From Levilactobacillus zymae (lineage in GTDB: Bacteria; Bacillota; Bacilli; Lactobacillales; Lactobacillaceae): a stretch of 64,000 nucleotides of DNA. Where the stretch lies: the NCBI RefSeq assembly GCF_032190635.1, contig NZ_JAVLAS010000001.1, positions 1,612,001-1,676,000 on the forward strand, read 5' to 3'. This document shows, piece by piece, positions 41,055 through 50,123 of the stretch (position 1 is its first letter; each line of letters opens with the position of its first letter). The notes under the pieces are model-generated. The model was not told where the DNA came from. It did not search any database and saw nothing but the letters and a program-made list of their open reading frames with translations. The position numbers were made by a program, and so were the translations under genes.

Positions 41055-42345
41055 GGTGGACCCCCTTGAACGCCGCGGTCAACGCGTGACCCGGCAACGG
41101 TTCGGGGAACCGTACCCCTAAGAGCCGCGCAAACGTGGGGGCTTCGTCCACCAGGTCTGCCGTTTCAATGGTGTGACCCGCACGAATGGCCGGCCCAGCA
41201 AGCACCAGCGTCGTCCGGTAATCCGACTTATCCGGATCGTATCCGTGAACCCCGTGATAGCGGTCCGGTTGACCCAAGCTAGCCGGATCGACGGCTTCCA
41301 CCACGGCCGGCCGGTTGGTCTCATCAGTAAAGTAGTAACCGGCCTGCGCCTCAACCAACCACTGACACTGTGGATCGGCCCCCCGTTGGGCTGCTTCGGC
41401 GCCGGTGTAGACCGTTTGGACGCCCGGCGTCGTTTCCAATAGCTCCCTTAAATGCGCCCCGTCGGCGAAGTTGCGGGTATAGACGTAGGTGCACCCGTCA
41501 CAGGACTTAGCCCAGACGTGCCAATCGTTTTTGACCGTACCGTCCTTGGTCGGCGTCAACCACCCCCGTTGCGCAAAGGCCTGGTTCAGGTGGATCATGT
41601 GATCCACGTTAATCTGGTAGTGATCGCCTAACACCGCAAAATTGGTTTCGCTAAAGGTACCGGCCGCAATCGTGGCGTCAATCAGCTTGCCGACCCGGGC
41701 ATCCAACCGCTTTAACGCCGCCAGTGCCTCAGTCGAGCGCACGCCATAGCGATGGCGCATACTGTCCATATCGACCAGGTGGATCAACGTAAGGGCCGGC
41801 CGCTTAGTATAGAGCGTGTCGGCCGCACAGGCGGTGATAAAGTCGTCCAATTCAGGTTGTTGAATGCCCCGCCGCAGGTGACCGTACTTTTGGTTCATCC
41901 GAAGTAAGAAGACCGGACTACTGGCTTTCAGCGAAACCAACACCTGGTTGGTCCAGATCCGATTAGGAAAGATTTCGGCCAGGTTATAACTGATACGACT
42001 GCCCGCGGTCACCGGCCACAAAAAGGCCGCCGTCTTCCGGTGCTGTCGCCGCACTAAGTCGTAGAGGGTTGGCACCTCAATGTCGCGTTGGTACCAGTAC
42101 CAATCCGGCGATTGACGTTGGGGTTGTAGCTTTGTGTTGTTGATGATGCCGTGTTCTCGCGGATACTGACCCGTAATAATCGTGGTATGGGACGGGTAGG
42201 TTAACGTGGGATAGATTCCCCGGACTCGCTTAACCCTAGTCCCCGTGACCACCAGGCGACGCAGGTTGGGTAACTCGTCGAGATGGTCATCGAGGTCCCG
42301 ACTACCCATGGCGTCTAAAGAAATGACGACTAATCGTGATTGAAT
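41041..42345 (-). CDS. Alkaline-phosphatase-superfamily phosphodiesterase (NPP-like), probable ATT start
   Basis: 434 residues if read from the ATT at 42345; the first ATG in frame (42309) would remove the strand VVISLDAMG that carries the first metal ligand, Asp11. AAGGAG lies nine bases before the ATT, and a stop codon (TGA 42354-42352) closes the frame above it, so no ATG, GTG or TTG is available upstream. The catalytic Thr is in YPTLTYPSHTTIITGQYPREHG; other metal ligands are in HLVDMDSMRHRYG, AVLGDHYQ and GVHGYDP. The family cuts phosphodiester or pyrophosphate bonds, often of nucleotides. No signal peptide or membrane segment, so it is cytosolic. It lies between a MarR regulator and an MFS gene in one operon. 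Confidence 0.8.
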   Translation of the reverse strand: MQSRLVVISLDAMGSRDLDDHLDELPNLRRLVVTGTRVKRVRGIYPTLTYPSHTTIITGQYPREHGIINNTKLQPQRQSPDWYWYQRDIEVPTLYDLVRRQHRKTAAFLWPVTAGSRISYNLAEIFPNRIWTNQVLVSLKASSPVFLLRMNQKYGHLRRGIQQPELDDFITACAADTLYTKRPALTLIHLVDMDSMRHRYGVRSTEALAALKRLDARVGKLIDATIAAGTFSETNFAVLGDHYQINVDHMIHLNQAFAQRGWLTPTKDGTVKNDWHVWAKSCDGCTYVYTRNFADGAHLRELLETTPGVQTVYTGAEAAQRGADPQCQWLVEAQAGYYFTDETNRPAVVEAVDPASLGQPDRYHGVHGYDPDKSDYRTTLVLAGPAIRAGHTIETADLVDEAPTFARLLGVRFPEPLPGHALTAAFKGVHHAAE

Positions 42346-42358
42346 ATGGCTTCACTCC

Positions 42359-42790
42359 TTACTTCGCTGACATGGTTCGTTGTCGATCCATGCTTTTCGC
42401 TAACCGGTTTAATAAGATTTGTAATAAGTTGCGTTCGTCGGCCGACCAGTGTTCAAAAACCTGGTCCGCTAGCGCTTCAAACGCGGTGTTGATCGCCGCG
42501 GCGGTCTCGGTTCCCGTAGCGGTAATGCTGTATACAAGTTGACGTTTATCACGTCCCACGGCTTCCTTGGTGACCATTTCCTTAGTCACCAACCCCTTGA
42601 GTTGCCGACTAAGCGTCGAGGTGTCCAGCCGAGTCTGCTGCGCGAGAATTTCTTGGGTGTTGGCACCCCCACCGATCTGGTCCAAAAGTTGCCACTCTGA
42701 AACCGTTAAGTGATGCTGCTTGGCCATCCGCTGTAACAAGGTTTGTTGCGCCTTGGTGACCGTCATTAAGGCTGCTAGACTGGATTTCAA
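42359..42790 (-). CDS. MarR-family transcriptional regulator
   Basis: 143 residues from a TTG at 42790, nine bases after AAGGAG. The winged helix-turn-helix is in the middle: LTVSEWQLLDQIGGGANTQEILAQQTRLDTSTLSRQLKGLVTKEMVTKEAVGRDKRQLVYSITATG, the usual MarR arrangement between N- and C-terminal dimer helices. It heads an operon with the phosphodiesterase and MFS genes; its stop codon lies in the ribosome binding site of the next gene. MarR proteins mostly repress their own operon and respond to phenolic or oxidising compounds. The effector is unknown. Confidence 0.9.
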   Translation of the reverse strand: MKSSLAALMTVTKAQQTLLQRMAKQHHLTVSEWQLLDQIGGGANTQEILAQQTRLDTSTLSRQLKGLVTKEMVTKEAVGRDKRQLVYSITATGTETAAAINTAFEALADQVFEHWSADERNLLQILLNRLAKSMDRQRTMSAK

Positions 42791-42890
42791 CTGCCCTCAC
42801 TCCTTTGGTTGCATTATACAGCGGATTCCTTGGCCGTCACAAGCACTAATTCAACCGGAATTATGGAAACTTTTTCGCGAGGAAACTTCT

Positions 42891-42919
42891 TTGCGCTTTA
42901 GCCCCACAATCGCTATACT
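42891..42919 (+). promoter_or_regulatory. Promoter of rqcH
   Basis: TTGCGC (42891-42896), a 17-bp spacer and TATACT (42914-42919). It leaves a leader of about 125 bases before the rqcH start codon. Confidence 0.65.
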
Positions 42920-42945
42920 TTAGGATGTATTGCTTTTTTGAACGC

Positions 42946-43023
42946 TGACGTGGGTTCCCCTAATTCTGGCGAGCAGTGGTCCCCATAAAATCCGCTTAGT
43001 CCAGTCCACGTCACGACTAACCC
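42946..43023 (+). ncRNA. Structured 5' leader of rqcH (candidate)
   Basis: TGACGTGG (42946-42953) pairs perfectly with CCACGTCA (43016-43023). Inside, CTGG (42966-42969) pairs with CCAG (43011-43014) next to the outer stem. The enclosed 62 bases can fold further. There is no T run and no open frame. It does not match any riboswitch or T-box core that I know. It may be a regulatory leader of rqcH. Confidence 0.35.
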
Positions 43024-43053
43024 AAAATTAATTACCTAGAAAGGTGTGATTCG

Positions 43054-44772
43054 ATGTCCTTTGATGGATCCTTCACCCACGCCATGGTTCACGAGCTGCA
43101 GCAGACCGTCACCACCGGGCGGGTCAGCAAGATTAACCAACCTTACGCTAACGAAGTGGTCTTAACCATTCGCGCTAATGGGCACAACTACCCGATCCTC
43201 TTGTCGGCCAACCCGACCTATGCGCGTATTCAAGTCACCGAGATTCCCTACGTCAATCCCCCGGTACCCACGAACTTTACCATGATTCTACGTAAGTACC
43301 TGCAAGGCGCCATCTTAAAGGGCGTCACCCAAGCCGCTAACGACCGGGTCGTTCACCTGGTCTTCACGGCGCGTAACGAACTGGGCGATCAGCAAGAACT
43401 CCACTTGATCGTGGAAATCATGGCCCGCCACAGTAACGTCATTCTGGTCGACCAGGCCAGCGGGAAGATCCTCGACGCGATCAAGCACGTTGGATCCGAC
43501 CAAAACCGCTATCGGCTACTCCTGCCCGGTGCGCAATACATCACGCCCCCCAAGCAGGACCTCGACGACCCGTTTGCCGGGCCACGGGCCGATTTAGCGG
43601 CCACCATCCGCGAGTTCCCGAACCGCGATGTTTTAGCGGGGACCTTGCAGCACCAGTACCAGGGACTTGGTAAGGACACCGCCGCCGCATTGGCCAGTGC
43701 CCTGCACCAACCCGGCGACGTCAACGCACACTTCACAACGTTCTTTGATCGCTTCAATGATCCGCAACCCACGTTAACCGTGTCGCCGAAGGGCAAGACC
43801 AGTTTCACGGCCTTCCCGTACCCGGCCGAGGGTCAACAACACACCGCAACGACTCTGAGCCAACTACTCGACACCTACTACCAGGATAAGGCCGAACGAG
43901 ACCGGGTCCAACAACAAGGTAGCGTCTTGATTCGGGTGGTTCGTAACGAGCTGAAGAAGAACCGCAATAAGTTGAAAAAATTGCAGCGAACCTTAGCCGA
44001 AACGGCCAACGCCGACGAGTACCGGGTTAAGGGCGAAATTTTAACGACTTACCTGTACCAGGTGAAGCGCGGTGACGCATCTGTGACACTGCCAAACTTC
44101 TACGACCACGAAAAGCCGCTGAAGATTGCTCTGTCCAACCAGCTGTCCCCCAACCAAAATGCCCAAAAATACTTCAAACGCTACCAAAAGGCCAAAAATG
44201 CGGTCAGCTACGTAACCACGCAGATTGAACAGACCCAGGCCAACGTCGATTACTTCGCCAACATCATGGCCCAGATTGAATTGGCCGCACCAAAAGACCT
44301 GGTTGACATTCGCCTGGAACTTCAGCAAGGCGGCTACCTCCGCGACCATGACCATCAGAAAAAGGCCAAAAAGCGGCGGAAACAACAGATCAGTAAACCC
44401 GACCAGTTCACGGCCAGCGATGGCACCAAGATTTCCGTGGGGAAGAACAACCTGCAAAACGACAAGTTGACCCTCCACACGGCCAAGCGCACCGATATTT
44501 GGCTGCACGTCAAGGATATGCCGGGCTCACACGTGATTGTGCACGCCGCCGACCCCAGCGAGCAAACCATCCTGGAGGCGGCTAACCTGGCCGCCTACTT
44601 CAGTAAGGCTCGTGCGTCTAGCACCGTGCCCGTCGACTATGTACCGGTTAAACGGATTCACAAGCCCAACGGCGCTAAGCCCGGCTTCGTGATTTTCACC
44701 GGGCAAAAGACGGTCTTCGTGACTCCCGAAAGTGCCTTGGTCGACCAATTAATGGCCAACAATTCTAAATAA
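43054..44772 (+). CDS. rqcH: Ribosome quality control protein RqcH (NFACT family)
   Basis: 572 residues. RqcH (formerly fibronectin-binding protein FbpA) binds the stalled 50S-peptidyl-tRNA complex and adds an Ala tail to mark the broken nascent chain for proteolysis. The NFACT-N domain starts MSFDGSFTHAMVHELQQTV and includes FTARNELGDQ and EIMARHSNVILVD. A coiled-coil middle (ELKKNRNKLKKLQRTLAETANADEYRVKGE) and the C-terminal NFACT-R domain (DIWLHVKDMPGSHVIVHA) follow. GAAAGGTGTGA precedes the ATG. It has its own promoter, a structured leader and a strong terminator. Confidence 0.95.
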   Translation: MSFDGSFTHAMVHELQQTVTTGRVSKINQPYANEVVLTIRANGHNYPILLSANPTYARIQVTEIPYVNPPVPTNFTMILRKYLQGAILKGVTQAANDRVVHLVFTARNELGDQQELHLIVEIMARHSNVILVDQASGKILDAIKHVGSDQNRYRLLLPGAQYITPPKQDLDDPFAGPRADLAATIREFPNRDVLAGTLQHQYQGLGKDTAAALASALHQPGDVNAHFTTFFDRFNDPQPTLTVSPKGKTSFTAFPYPAEGQQHTATTLSQLLDTYYQDKAERDRVQQQGSVLIRVVRNELKKNRNKLKKLQRTLAETANADEYRVKGEILTTYLYQVKRGDASVTLPNFYDHEKPLKIALSNQLSPNQNAQKYFKRYQKAKNAVSYVTTQIEQTQANVDYFANIMAQIELAAPKDLVDIRLELQQGGYLRDHDHQKKAKKRRKQQISKPDQFTASDGTKISVGKNNLQNDKLTLHTAKRTDIWLHVKDMPGSHVIVHAADPSEQTILEAANLAAYFSKARASSTVPVDYVPVKRIHKPNGAKPGFVIFTGQKTVFVTPESALVDQLMANNSK

Positions 44773-44788
44773 GTATGCCGTCATCAAA

Positions 44789-44827
44789 GGGCATCCACTC
44801 GCCAGAACGCGAGTGGATGCCCTTTTT
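44789..44827 (+). terminator. Terminator of rqcH
   Basis: GGGCATCCACTCG (44789-44801) pairs with CGAGTGGATGCCC (44810-44822), followed by five T residues. Confidence 0.85.
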
Positions 44828-44838
44828 GTATTGACCAA

Positions 44839-47412
44839 TTAAATTGTACGGTTGATGATTCGGTCCAGTTCGGCCGTATCACTCAAATTGTTTAGCTTTA
44901 ACGCCTCACTGGACCCAAAGGCAATCGTTGCCCCGACTTCCTGGTCGGTGGTCCCGGGACGGTTCAAGACGTGGAGCTGCCGGAACGGGAACGCCGCGTT
45001 CATCAAGGCCACCCGTTTACTGTTCAGGTCGATCTTGATGGCCGCCAATTCGGCGGGATCGAGCGTTTCGATGTGTTGTCTTGTCAGCATGCGCACCCAG
45101 TTGATTCCCGTGACCTTACTGAGAAAAGCCATCTCGGTCAACCGCGTCGGCCGGGTACCGACACAGACCAACTGCTTAGACGTGGCACTCTTGGGCGCGA
45201 ACAGGACCTGGACCATCCCGCGGACCTGGCGTTCGCTAACGGCTTTTTTGGCCGCCTCAACCAGGTTCAGTCGCTGGGCCTTGGGTAGTTCCGCTGGCAT
45301 CCGAAAGGCCGTGATCTGGGCCAGGTTTTGGGTCATCCCCGGGGCAATCAAATCCATCACCCCGATGGCAACCTTTTGCTGCTCGTGAACGAACAAGCTG
45401 ACCCCAATTGTGGCCATCTCTGGTAACTGATCGGCGGTTTCCTGATCCGGTGGTAGAACGTGGAGGTTCAAATCGAGTTTCTTGAGTTCCCGCGTCAGGT
45501 AGTGGCGGTTCCCCGGGACAATCACAATATCGGGGTGCTCTAGATGAATCACGTTCAGCACATCCCCCAACTGAATCGGGTCGACGTACTGCTTATCAGA
45601 GAATTCGGGCGCGACCCCCACCGCGTTCGGGTTGGTATTCATCAGGATGGTGTGATATCCCGCACGCTTGAGTTGCTTAAGCATCTCGGTGGTGAAGTAC
45701 TCGGCCGACGAGTTGGATCCCAGTTGGTTCCCCCCGCGTCCCAGAACCAAGGCGGTTCGGTCGCCGAGTGGCTGACTTTCATTTTCGTATTCGAACGTAT
45801 TGTAGTAGCCGCTGGCATCCTCGGGAAACTCCCCCGCCGTGGGTTCGATCATCTTGTAGGTCGGCTCCAGCTTAGCGGTGGTCGACAACCGTCGAATCTC
45901 GGCGGTATCGGTCTGCCAGATGCGGGCAATCATCCCGTCCCCAAACCCAAAGTACCTCGCCCGCTTCAGCGTAGCCAGATCCAGCGGATTTTCTTGAATC
46001 TGCTTTTCAATGGTTAAGAGGTGTTGTAGCTTCACGAAGTAGAACGGATCGATCTTGGTCAGTTCACTGAGTTCGGCCGGTGAATATCCGCGCCGTAACG
46101 CTTCGATGAGGACCAAAATCCGGTTTGCCAGGGGGTGAATCAACTGGCTAATCATCTCGCCGTCGGTCAGATTACTGACGGAGGGTAAAACGTCTCTGGG
46201 TGAGAACTGCGAGCTGCGGACCGACTTGAGCATCGCTTCCTCGACCGAACGACCAATCCCCACGGTCGAGCCGACCGCCTTCATGGCCGTGTTCAGGTGT
46301 TGATCCGCGTCGGGCACTTCCTGGAACGGCCAGAGCGGAATCCGCACGCTGATGTGATCGTTCATGGGTTCCATAATGGCCGTTTGCTTGACGTAACGAC
46401 TGGGCAGCTTCACGTCGACCAAGCGTTGGCCTAACAGGAGCTCCCCGGTCACGATGGCCACGGGATACCCCACGGTCCGGGCCGCTAGGGTCACGCCGCG
46501 TGTAAAGTACGGCGCCACCTTGGTCACGTAGAAGTGCTGGTTGGCCGGGTTCAACGCGAAGTGCACGTGCAGGATACCCACCACGTTAAGTTCCGTGGCA
46601 ATCCGAAAAGTGGCATCCCGGAGATCCTGGTACTCCCGGTCGTTGAGGGTTTGCGGCGGACTAACCACGATGGAGTCCCCGGAGTGAATCCCGATGGGGT
46701 CGATATTTTCGAGACCACTAATCAAGAGTTCCGTATCGACCCGGTCACGAATGGCGACCATTTCGATTTCCTTATAGCCGACTACGCTCCGCTCTAGGGT
46801 GCACTGGTCGAACCGCGACTGTTGAAAACCTTGGCTGAGCGCGGTTAGCATGTCGTCGACATTTTCACAGATGGTCCGGTTGGTATCGACCCGCGGTGCA
46901 ACCGGCTTAACAATCAGGGGAAACCCAATCGCCTCAACCAGCCCCAACGCCTCGTCTTCGGTCTGCACGACCTGCGCTTCAATCACCGGTTCGTGGATTT
47001 CCTTGAGAGTGGCGTTTAGCGCCGCCGGATTATTGATTTGTTCGAGTGTGCTGGTGGGCATCCCTAAAACGGCAACCTCGTAGCGCCCCAAGTCCCCGTT
47101 TTCCTGGAGCTCTTGGGCGATGCGCAGCCCCCGCAGTCCACCCAAAGTAGGTAAAATGGCATCGGGGTGGTCCTTTTCGAGAATGTGGCGCACGTTAGCC
47201 GTCGTCACGGCCTGAACGTACATGTTGGTGGGCTGAATCTCTTCTAGGGCGACCGAGAAGGGATTGTTATCGATCACTAGTGTGCGGACCCCGTGCTTCT
47301 TAAACTCGGTCAAAATCTGCACGGTCGCACTATCTAGCTCGGTCTCGTGACCAATCTCGGTGGGCCCACTGCCAATAATTAACACTTTTTGTAACTGATC
47401 CCAGTTTTGCAA
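44839..47412 (-). CDS. Degenerate carbamoyl-phosphate synthase large subunit-like protein
   Basis: 857 residues against about 1060 in true CarB. Homology runs the whole length, but catalytic parts are lost. In ATP-grasp 1 the glycine-rich loop is gone (171-180, APRVDTNRT instead of TMGGSGGG), and the metal ligands Gln285, Glu299 and Asn301 of E. coli correspond to His284, Lys298 and Ala300. In the second half about 110 residues of ATP-grasp 2 are missing and its Glu and Asn ligands correspond to Gly752 and Arg754. The C-terminal MGS-like allosteric domain is absent: the protein ends after the AAFPFRQL block. The GIHSGDS motif and the oligomerisation domain (around 400-540) remain. The frame is intact and starts two bases after the carA-like stop. 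It cannot make carbamoyl phosphate by the known route; a non-catalytic role is inferred. Confidence 0.85.
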   Translation of the reverse strand: MQNWDQLQKVLIIGSGPTEIGHETELDSATVQILTEFKKHGVRTLVIDNNPFSVALEEIQPTNMYVQAVTTANVRHILEKDHPDAILPTLGGLRGLRIAQELQENGDLGRYEVAVLGMPTSTLEQINNPAALNATLKEIHEPVIEAQVVQTEDEALGLVEAIGFPLIVKPVAPRVDTNRTICENVDDMLTALSQGFQQSRFDQCTLERSVVGYKEIEMVAIRDRVDTELLISGLENIDPIGIHSGDSIVVSPPQTLNDREYQDLRDATFRIATELNVVGILHVHFALNPANQHFYVTKVAPYFTRGVTLAARTVGYPVAIVTGELLLGQRLVDVKLPSRYVKQTAIMEPMNDHISVRIPLWPFQEVPDADQHLNTAMKAVGSTVGIGRSVEEAMLKSVRSSQFSPRDVLPSVSNLTDGEMISQLIHPLANRILVLIEALRRGYSPAELSELTKIDPFYFVKLQHLLTIEKQIQENPLDLATLKRARYFGFGDGMIARIWQTDTAEIRRLSTTAKLEPTYKMIEPTAGEFPEDASGYYNTFEYENESQPLGDRTALVLGRGGNQLGSNSSAEYFTTEMLKQLKRAGYHTILMNTNPNAVGVAPEFSDKQYVDPIQLGDVLNVIHLEHPDIVIVPGNRHYLTRELKKLDLNLHVLPPDQETADQLPEMATIGVSLFVHEQQKVAIGVMDLIAPGMTQNLAQITAFRMPAELPKAQRLNLVEAAKKAVSERQVRGMVQVLFAPKSATSKQLVCVGTRPTRLTEMAFLSKVTGINWVRMLTRQHIETLDPAELAAIKIDLNSKRVALMNAAFPFRQLHVLNRPGTTDQEVGATIAFGSSEALKLNNLSDTAELDRIINRTI

Positions 47413-47414
47413 GT

Positions 47415-48488
47415 CTATCCCTCCCGTGAGGTCATCGCTTCCATAAATTCATCGAAGAGGTCGCGGCTTTCGTGGGGACCTGGAGCCCCATCCGCGAAGA
47501 ACTGCACGGAAAAGGCCGGAAAGTCCCGGTGTCGTAACCCCTGCACGGTGCCGTTGATCAGGTCCACGTAGGTGGTGATCAGCCGGTCGCGGTCAATGGA
47601 CTTCGCTAGGACCGCGTACCCCTGGCCCTGCGTGGCGTAGATGACATCGTTGGTAATGATGCGGCGAATCGGGTGGCTACTGCCGTGGTATTCCACCGGT
47701 AATGCCGTTAATTCCGCGCCGTTGGCCAGGGCGAATAACTCGTGGCCTAGGCCGATCGCAAACAACGGAATCTCGGCCTGCACCTCGCGAATCATGTCCA
47801 GTACGCCGGTCCCCAGATCTAACGGTGAGCCGGGACCCGTGGACAATAAGACGCCGTCCGGATCCAGGTTCAAGACGTCCTGGGCACTAGCCGTCCACGG
47901 CAGCACCGTGACGTTGCAGCGCCGTTCGGACAATTGCCGCAAGATTCCGTGCTTTAACCCGAAGTCAATCACCACCACGTTTTTACCGGTATCCGGGTTG
48001 GAATACGGCTTGGGCGTGGCGACCTGATCGACCTGCCGGTTGGTTAGGACCGTGGCGTTCAACTGGTCGAAGGCGTGCGCGTCGGCCACGTCGACAATAC
48101 TGCCCTTCATGGGTCCCGCCTGACGCAGCTTACGAATCAGGTGACGCGTATCGATGCCGCTGATACCGGGAATATTGTGTTGCTGGAGAAACTCGTCGAG
48201 CGATAGGCGCGATAGCCGGTTCGTCGAGATATTGGTCAAGTCACGGACGACCATCCCCTTAGCCGTAGGTAGGATGGATTCGTAACTATCGTGGTTGATG
48301 CCCACGTTGCCAATGGCCGGCTGGGCGAAGATGATAATCTGGTTGTGATAGATCTGATCGGTAATCGTTTCTTGGTACCCCAACAGATTCAAGTTAAAGA
48401 TGACTTCACCACTGGTGGTTGCTCCGGCACCGAATCCTTCACCCGCGTAAGCCGAGCCGTCTTCTAAAATTAAATAACGTTTTGCCAT
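47415..48488 (-). CDS. Degenerate carbamoyl-phosphate synthase small subunit-like protein
   Basis: 357 residues, a normal CarA length. The N-terminal domain (SGEVIFNLNLLGYQETITDQIYHNQI) and the class I glutamine amidotransferase domain are easily recognised, but the glutaminase triad is gone. The nucleophile Cys269 of E. coli (FGICLGHQ) is Gly246 (FAIGLGHE); His353 and Glu355 (FQGHPEA) are Phe331 and Asp333 (VQFFADGA). The Ser47 glutamine contact is Asn34, and QNHG has become QGQG. So it cannot release ammonia from glutamine. The frame is intact, with no stop. It begins 31 bp after pyrR and ends two bases before the carB-like gene. It most likely still pairs with the carB-like protein. Confidence 0.87.
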   Translation of the reverse strand: MAKRYLILEDGSAYAGEGFGAGATTSGEVIFNLNLLGYQETITDQIYHNQIIIFAQPAIGNVGINHDSYESILPTAKGMVVRDLTNISTNRLSRLSLDEFLQQHNIPGISGIDTRHLIRKLRQAGPMKGSIVDVADAHAFDQLNATVLTNRQVDQVATPKPYSNPDTGKNVVVIDFGLKHGILRQLSERRCNVTVLPWTASAQDVLNLDPDGVLLSTGPGSPLDLGTGVLDMIREVQAEIPLFAIGLGHELFALANGAELTALPVEYHGSSHPIRRIITNDVIYATQGQGYAVLAKSIDRDRLITTYVDLINGTVQGLRHRDFPAFSVQFFADGAPGPHESRDLFDEFMEAMTSREG

Positions 48489-48519
48489 GCCACATCGGCC
48501 CCTTTATCTAGCTAGGTGC

Positions 48520-49074
<555 letters not shown>

Positions 49075-49098
49075 TTAGGTTGGTCGTAGTGAGGGAAA

Positions 49099-49140
49099 CG
49101 GGCGGGCTTCTTCGGCAAAAATGGTGAAGAAACCCGCCCG
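49099..49140 (-). terminator. Hairpin between rluD and pyrR (terminator or attenuator)
   Basis: CGGGCGGGTTTCTTC on the minus strand (49140-49126) pairs with GAAGAAGCCCGCCCG (49113-49099), a 15-bp stem with one G-T pair. Only GTTTCCC follows, so it is a weak intrinsic terminator. No PyrR-binding loop consensus was found in front of it. Confidence 0.55.
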
Positions 49141-49197
49141 CCCAACTACCGGCAAACCCGTTTGATATCGTTTGATATTAAGTTTAGCATAAAAAAA

Positions 49198-50121
49198 CTA
49201 AATGGCTTTGTCAACCGGCAATCCCGCTTGGCGCCGTAAGCGTTGGACGGTGTCGTGAAAAATCGGCGGTACCGGGCAGGTAAAGTCCAGTTGTTCACCC
49301 GTGGTGGGCTGCTTAAAGCCCAGTTCGCGCGCATGTAGGAATTGGCCGTGGCCCTTCAAAGTCTTCTTGGGTCCGTACAGCGGATCGCCGGCGACCGGAT
49401 GGCCGATGTAGGCCAGGTGGACACGGATCTGGTGAGTCCGCCCGGTCTCCAAGCGACAGGCGATCAGGGTGTAGTCGCTGTAGCGTTCCAACACCCGAAA
49501 ATGGGTCACGGCGGGCCGCCCATCGGCTACGACGGCCTGCTTCTTCCGGTCCTTGGGTGACCGGCCGAGCGGCGCGCGAATCACGCCCTCATCTTCCTTA
49601 AAGTTCCCGTGGACGATGGCCAGATACTCGCGCAGATTGGTCTTGGCGTGGAGTTGGTCGGATAAGCTATGATGGGCGTGGTCGTTTTTAGCCACCATCA
49701 ATAGGCCCGACGTGTCCTTGTCGATGCGGTGGACGATGCCGGGCCGTAGCTCCCCGTTAATTTGCGATAAGGGGCTGTGGTACAGCAGGGCGTTGACCAA
49801 CGTGTGGTTGGGGTGCCCCGGCGCGGGGTGGACCACCATTCCCTGGGGTTTAGTGACCACGATCACGTCGTCGTCTTCGTAAACGATGTCTAAGGGGATA
49901 TCCTCGGGCGTTAGATCAATCGGCTGCGGGTCCGGTAAGGCGATGCGCACCAGCGCTCCCACGGCTGCCACGTCCTTAGGCCGCACCGTCTGACCGTCGA
50001 CCGTAATCTGGCCGGCTTCGATGGCTGATTTGGCCTGGGACCGGGAAATCTCGGGTTCCTTGACCGCTACCAGCTTATCGAGCCGTAATTTTTGATCCAC
50101 CGTAAACTCTTTAATGTCCAT
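49198..50121 (-). CDS. rluD: RluD-family pseudouridine synthase
   Basis: 307 residues. An S4 RNA-binding domain (RLDKLVAVKEPEISRSQAKSAIEAGQITVDGQTVRPKD) is followed by the pseudouridine synthase domain with catalytic Asp in HRIDKDTSGLLMVAKND. It converts uridines of 23S rRNA (helix 69 in E. coli RluD) to pseudouridine. The gene, ylyB in B. subtilis, follows lspA by two bases. GGGAGG lies somewhat far (13 bases) before the ATG, so translational coupling with lspA is probable. Confidence 0.94.
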   Translation of the reverse strand: MDIKEFTVDQKLRLDKLVAVKEPEISRSQAKSAIEAGQITVDGQTVRPKDVAAVGALVRIALPDPQPIDLTPEDIPLDIVYEDDDVIVVTKPQGMVVHPAPGHPNHTLVNALLYHSPLSQINGELRPGIVHRIDKDTSGLLMVAKNDHAHHSLSDQLHAKTNLREYLAIVHGNFKEDEGVIRAPLGRSPKDRKKQAVVADGRPAVTHFRVLERYSDYTLIACRLETGRTHQIRVHLAYIGHPVAGDPLYGPKKTLKGHGQFLHARELGFKQPTTGEQLDFTCPVPPIFHDTVQRLRRQAGLPVDKAI

Positions 50122-50123
50122 GT

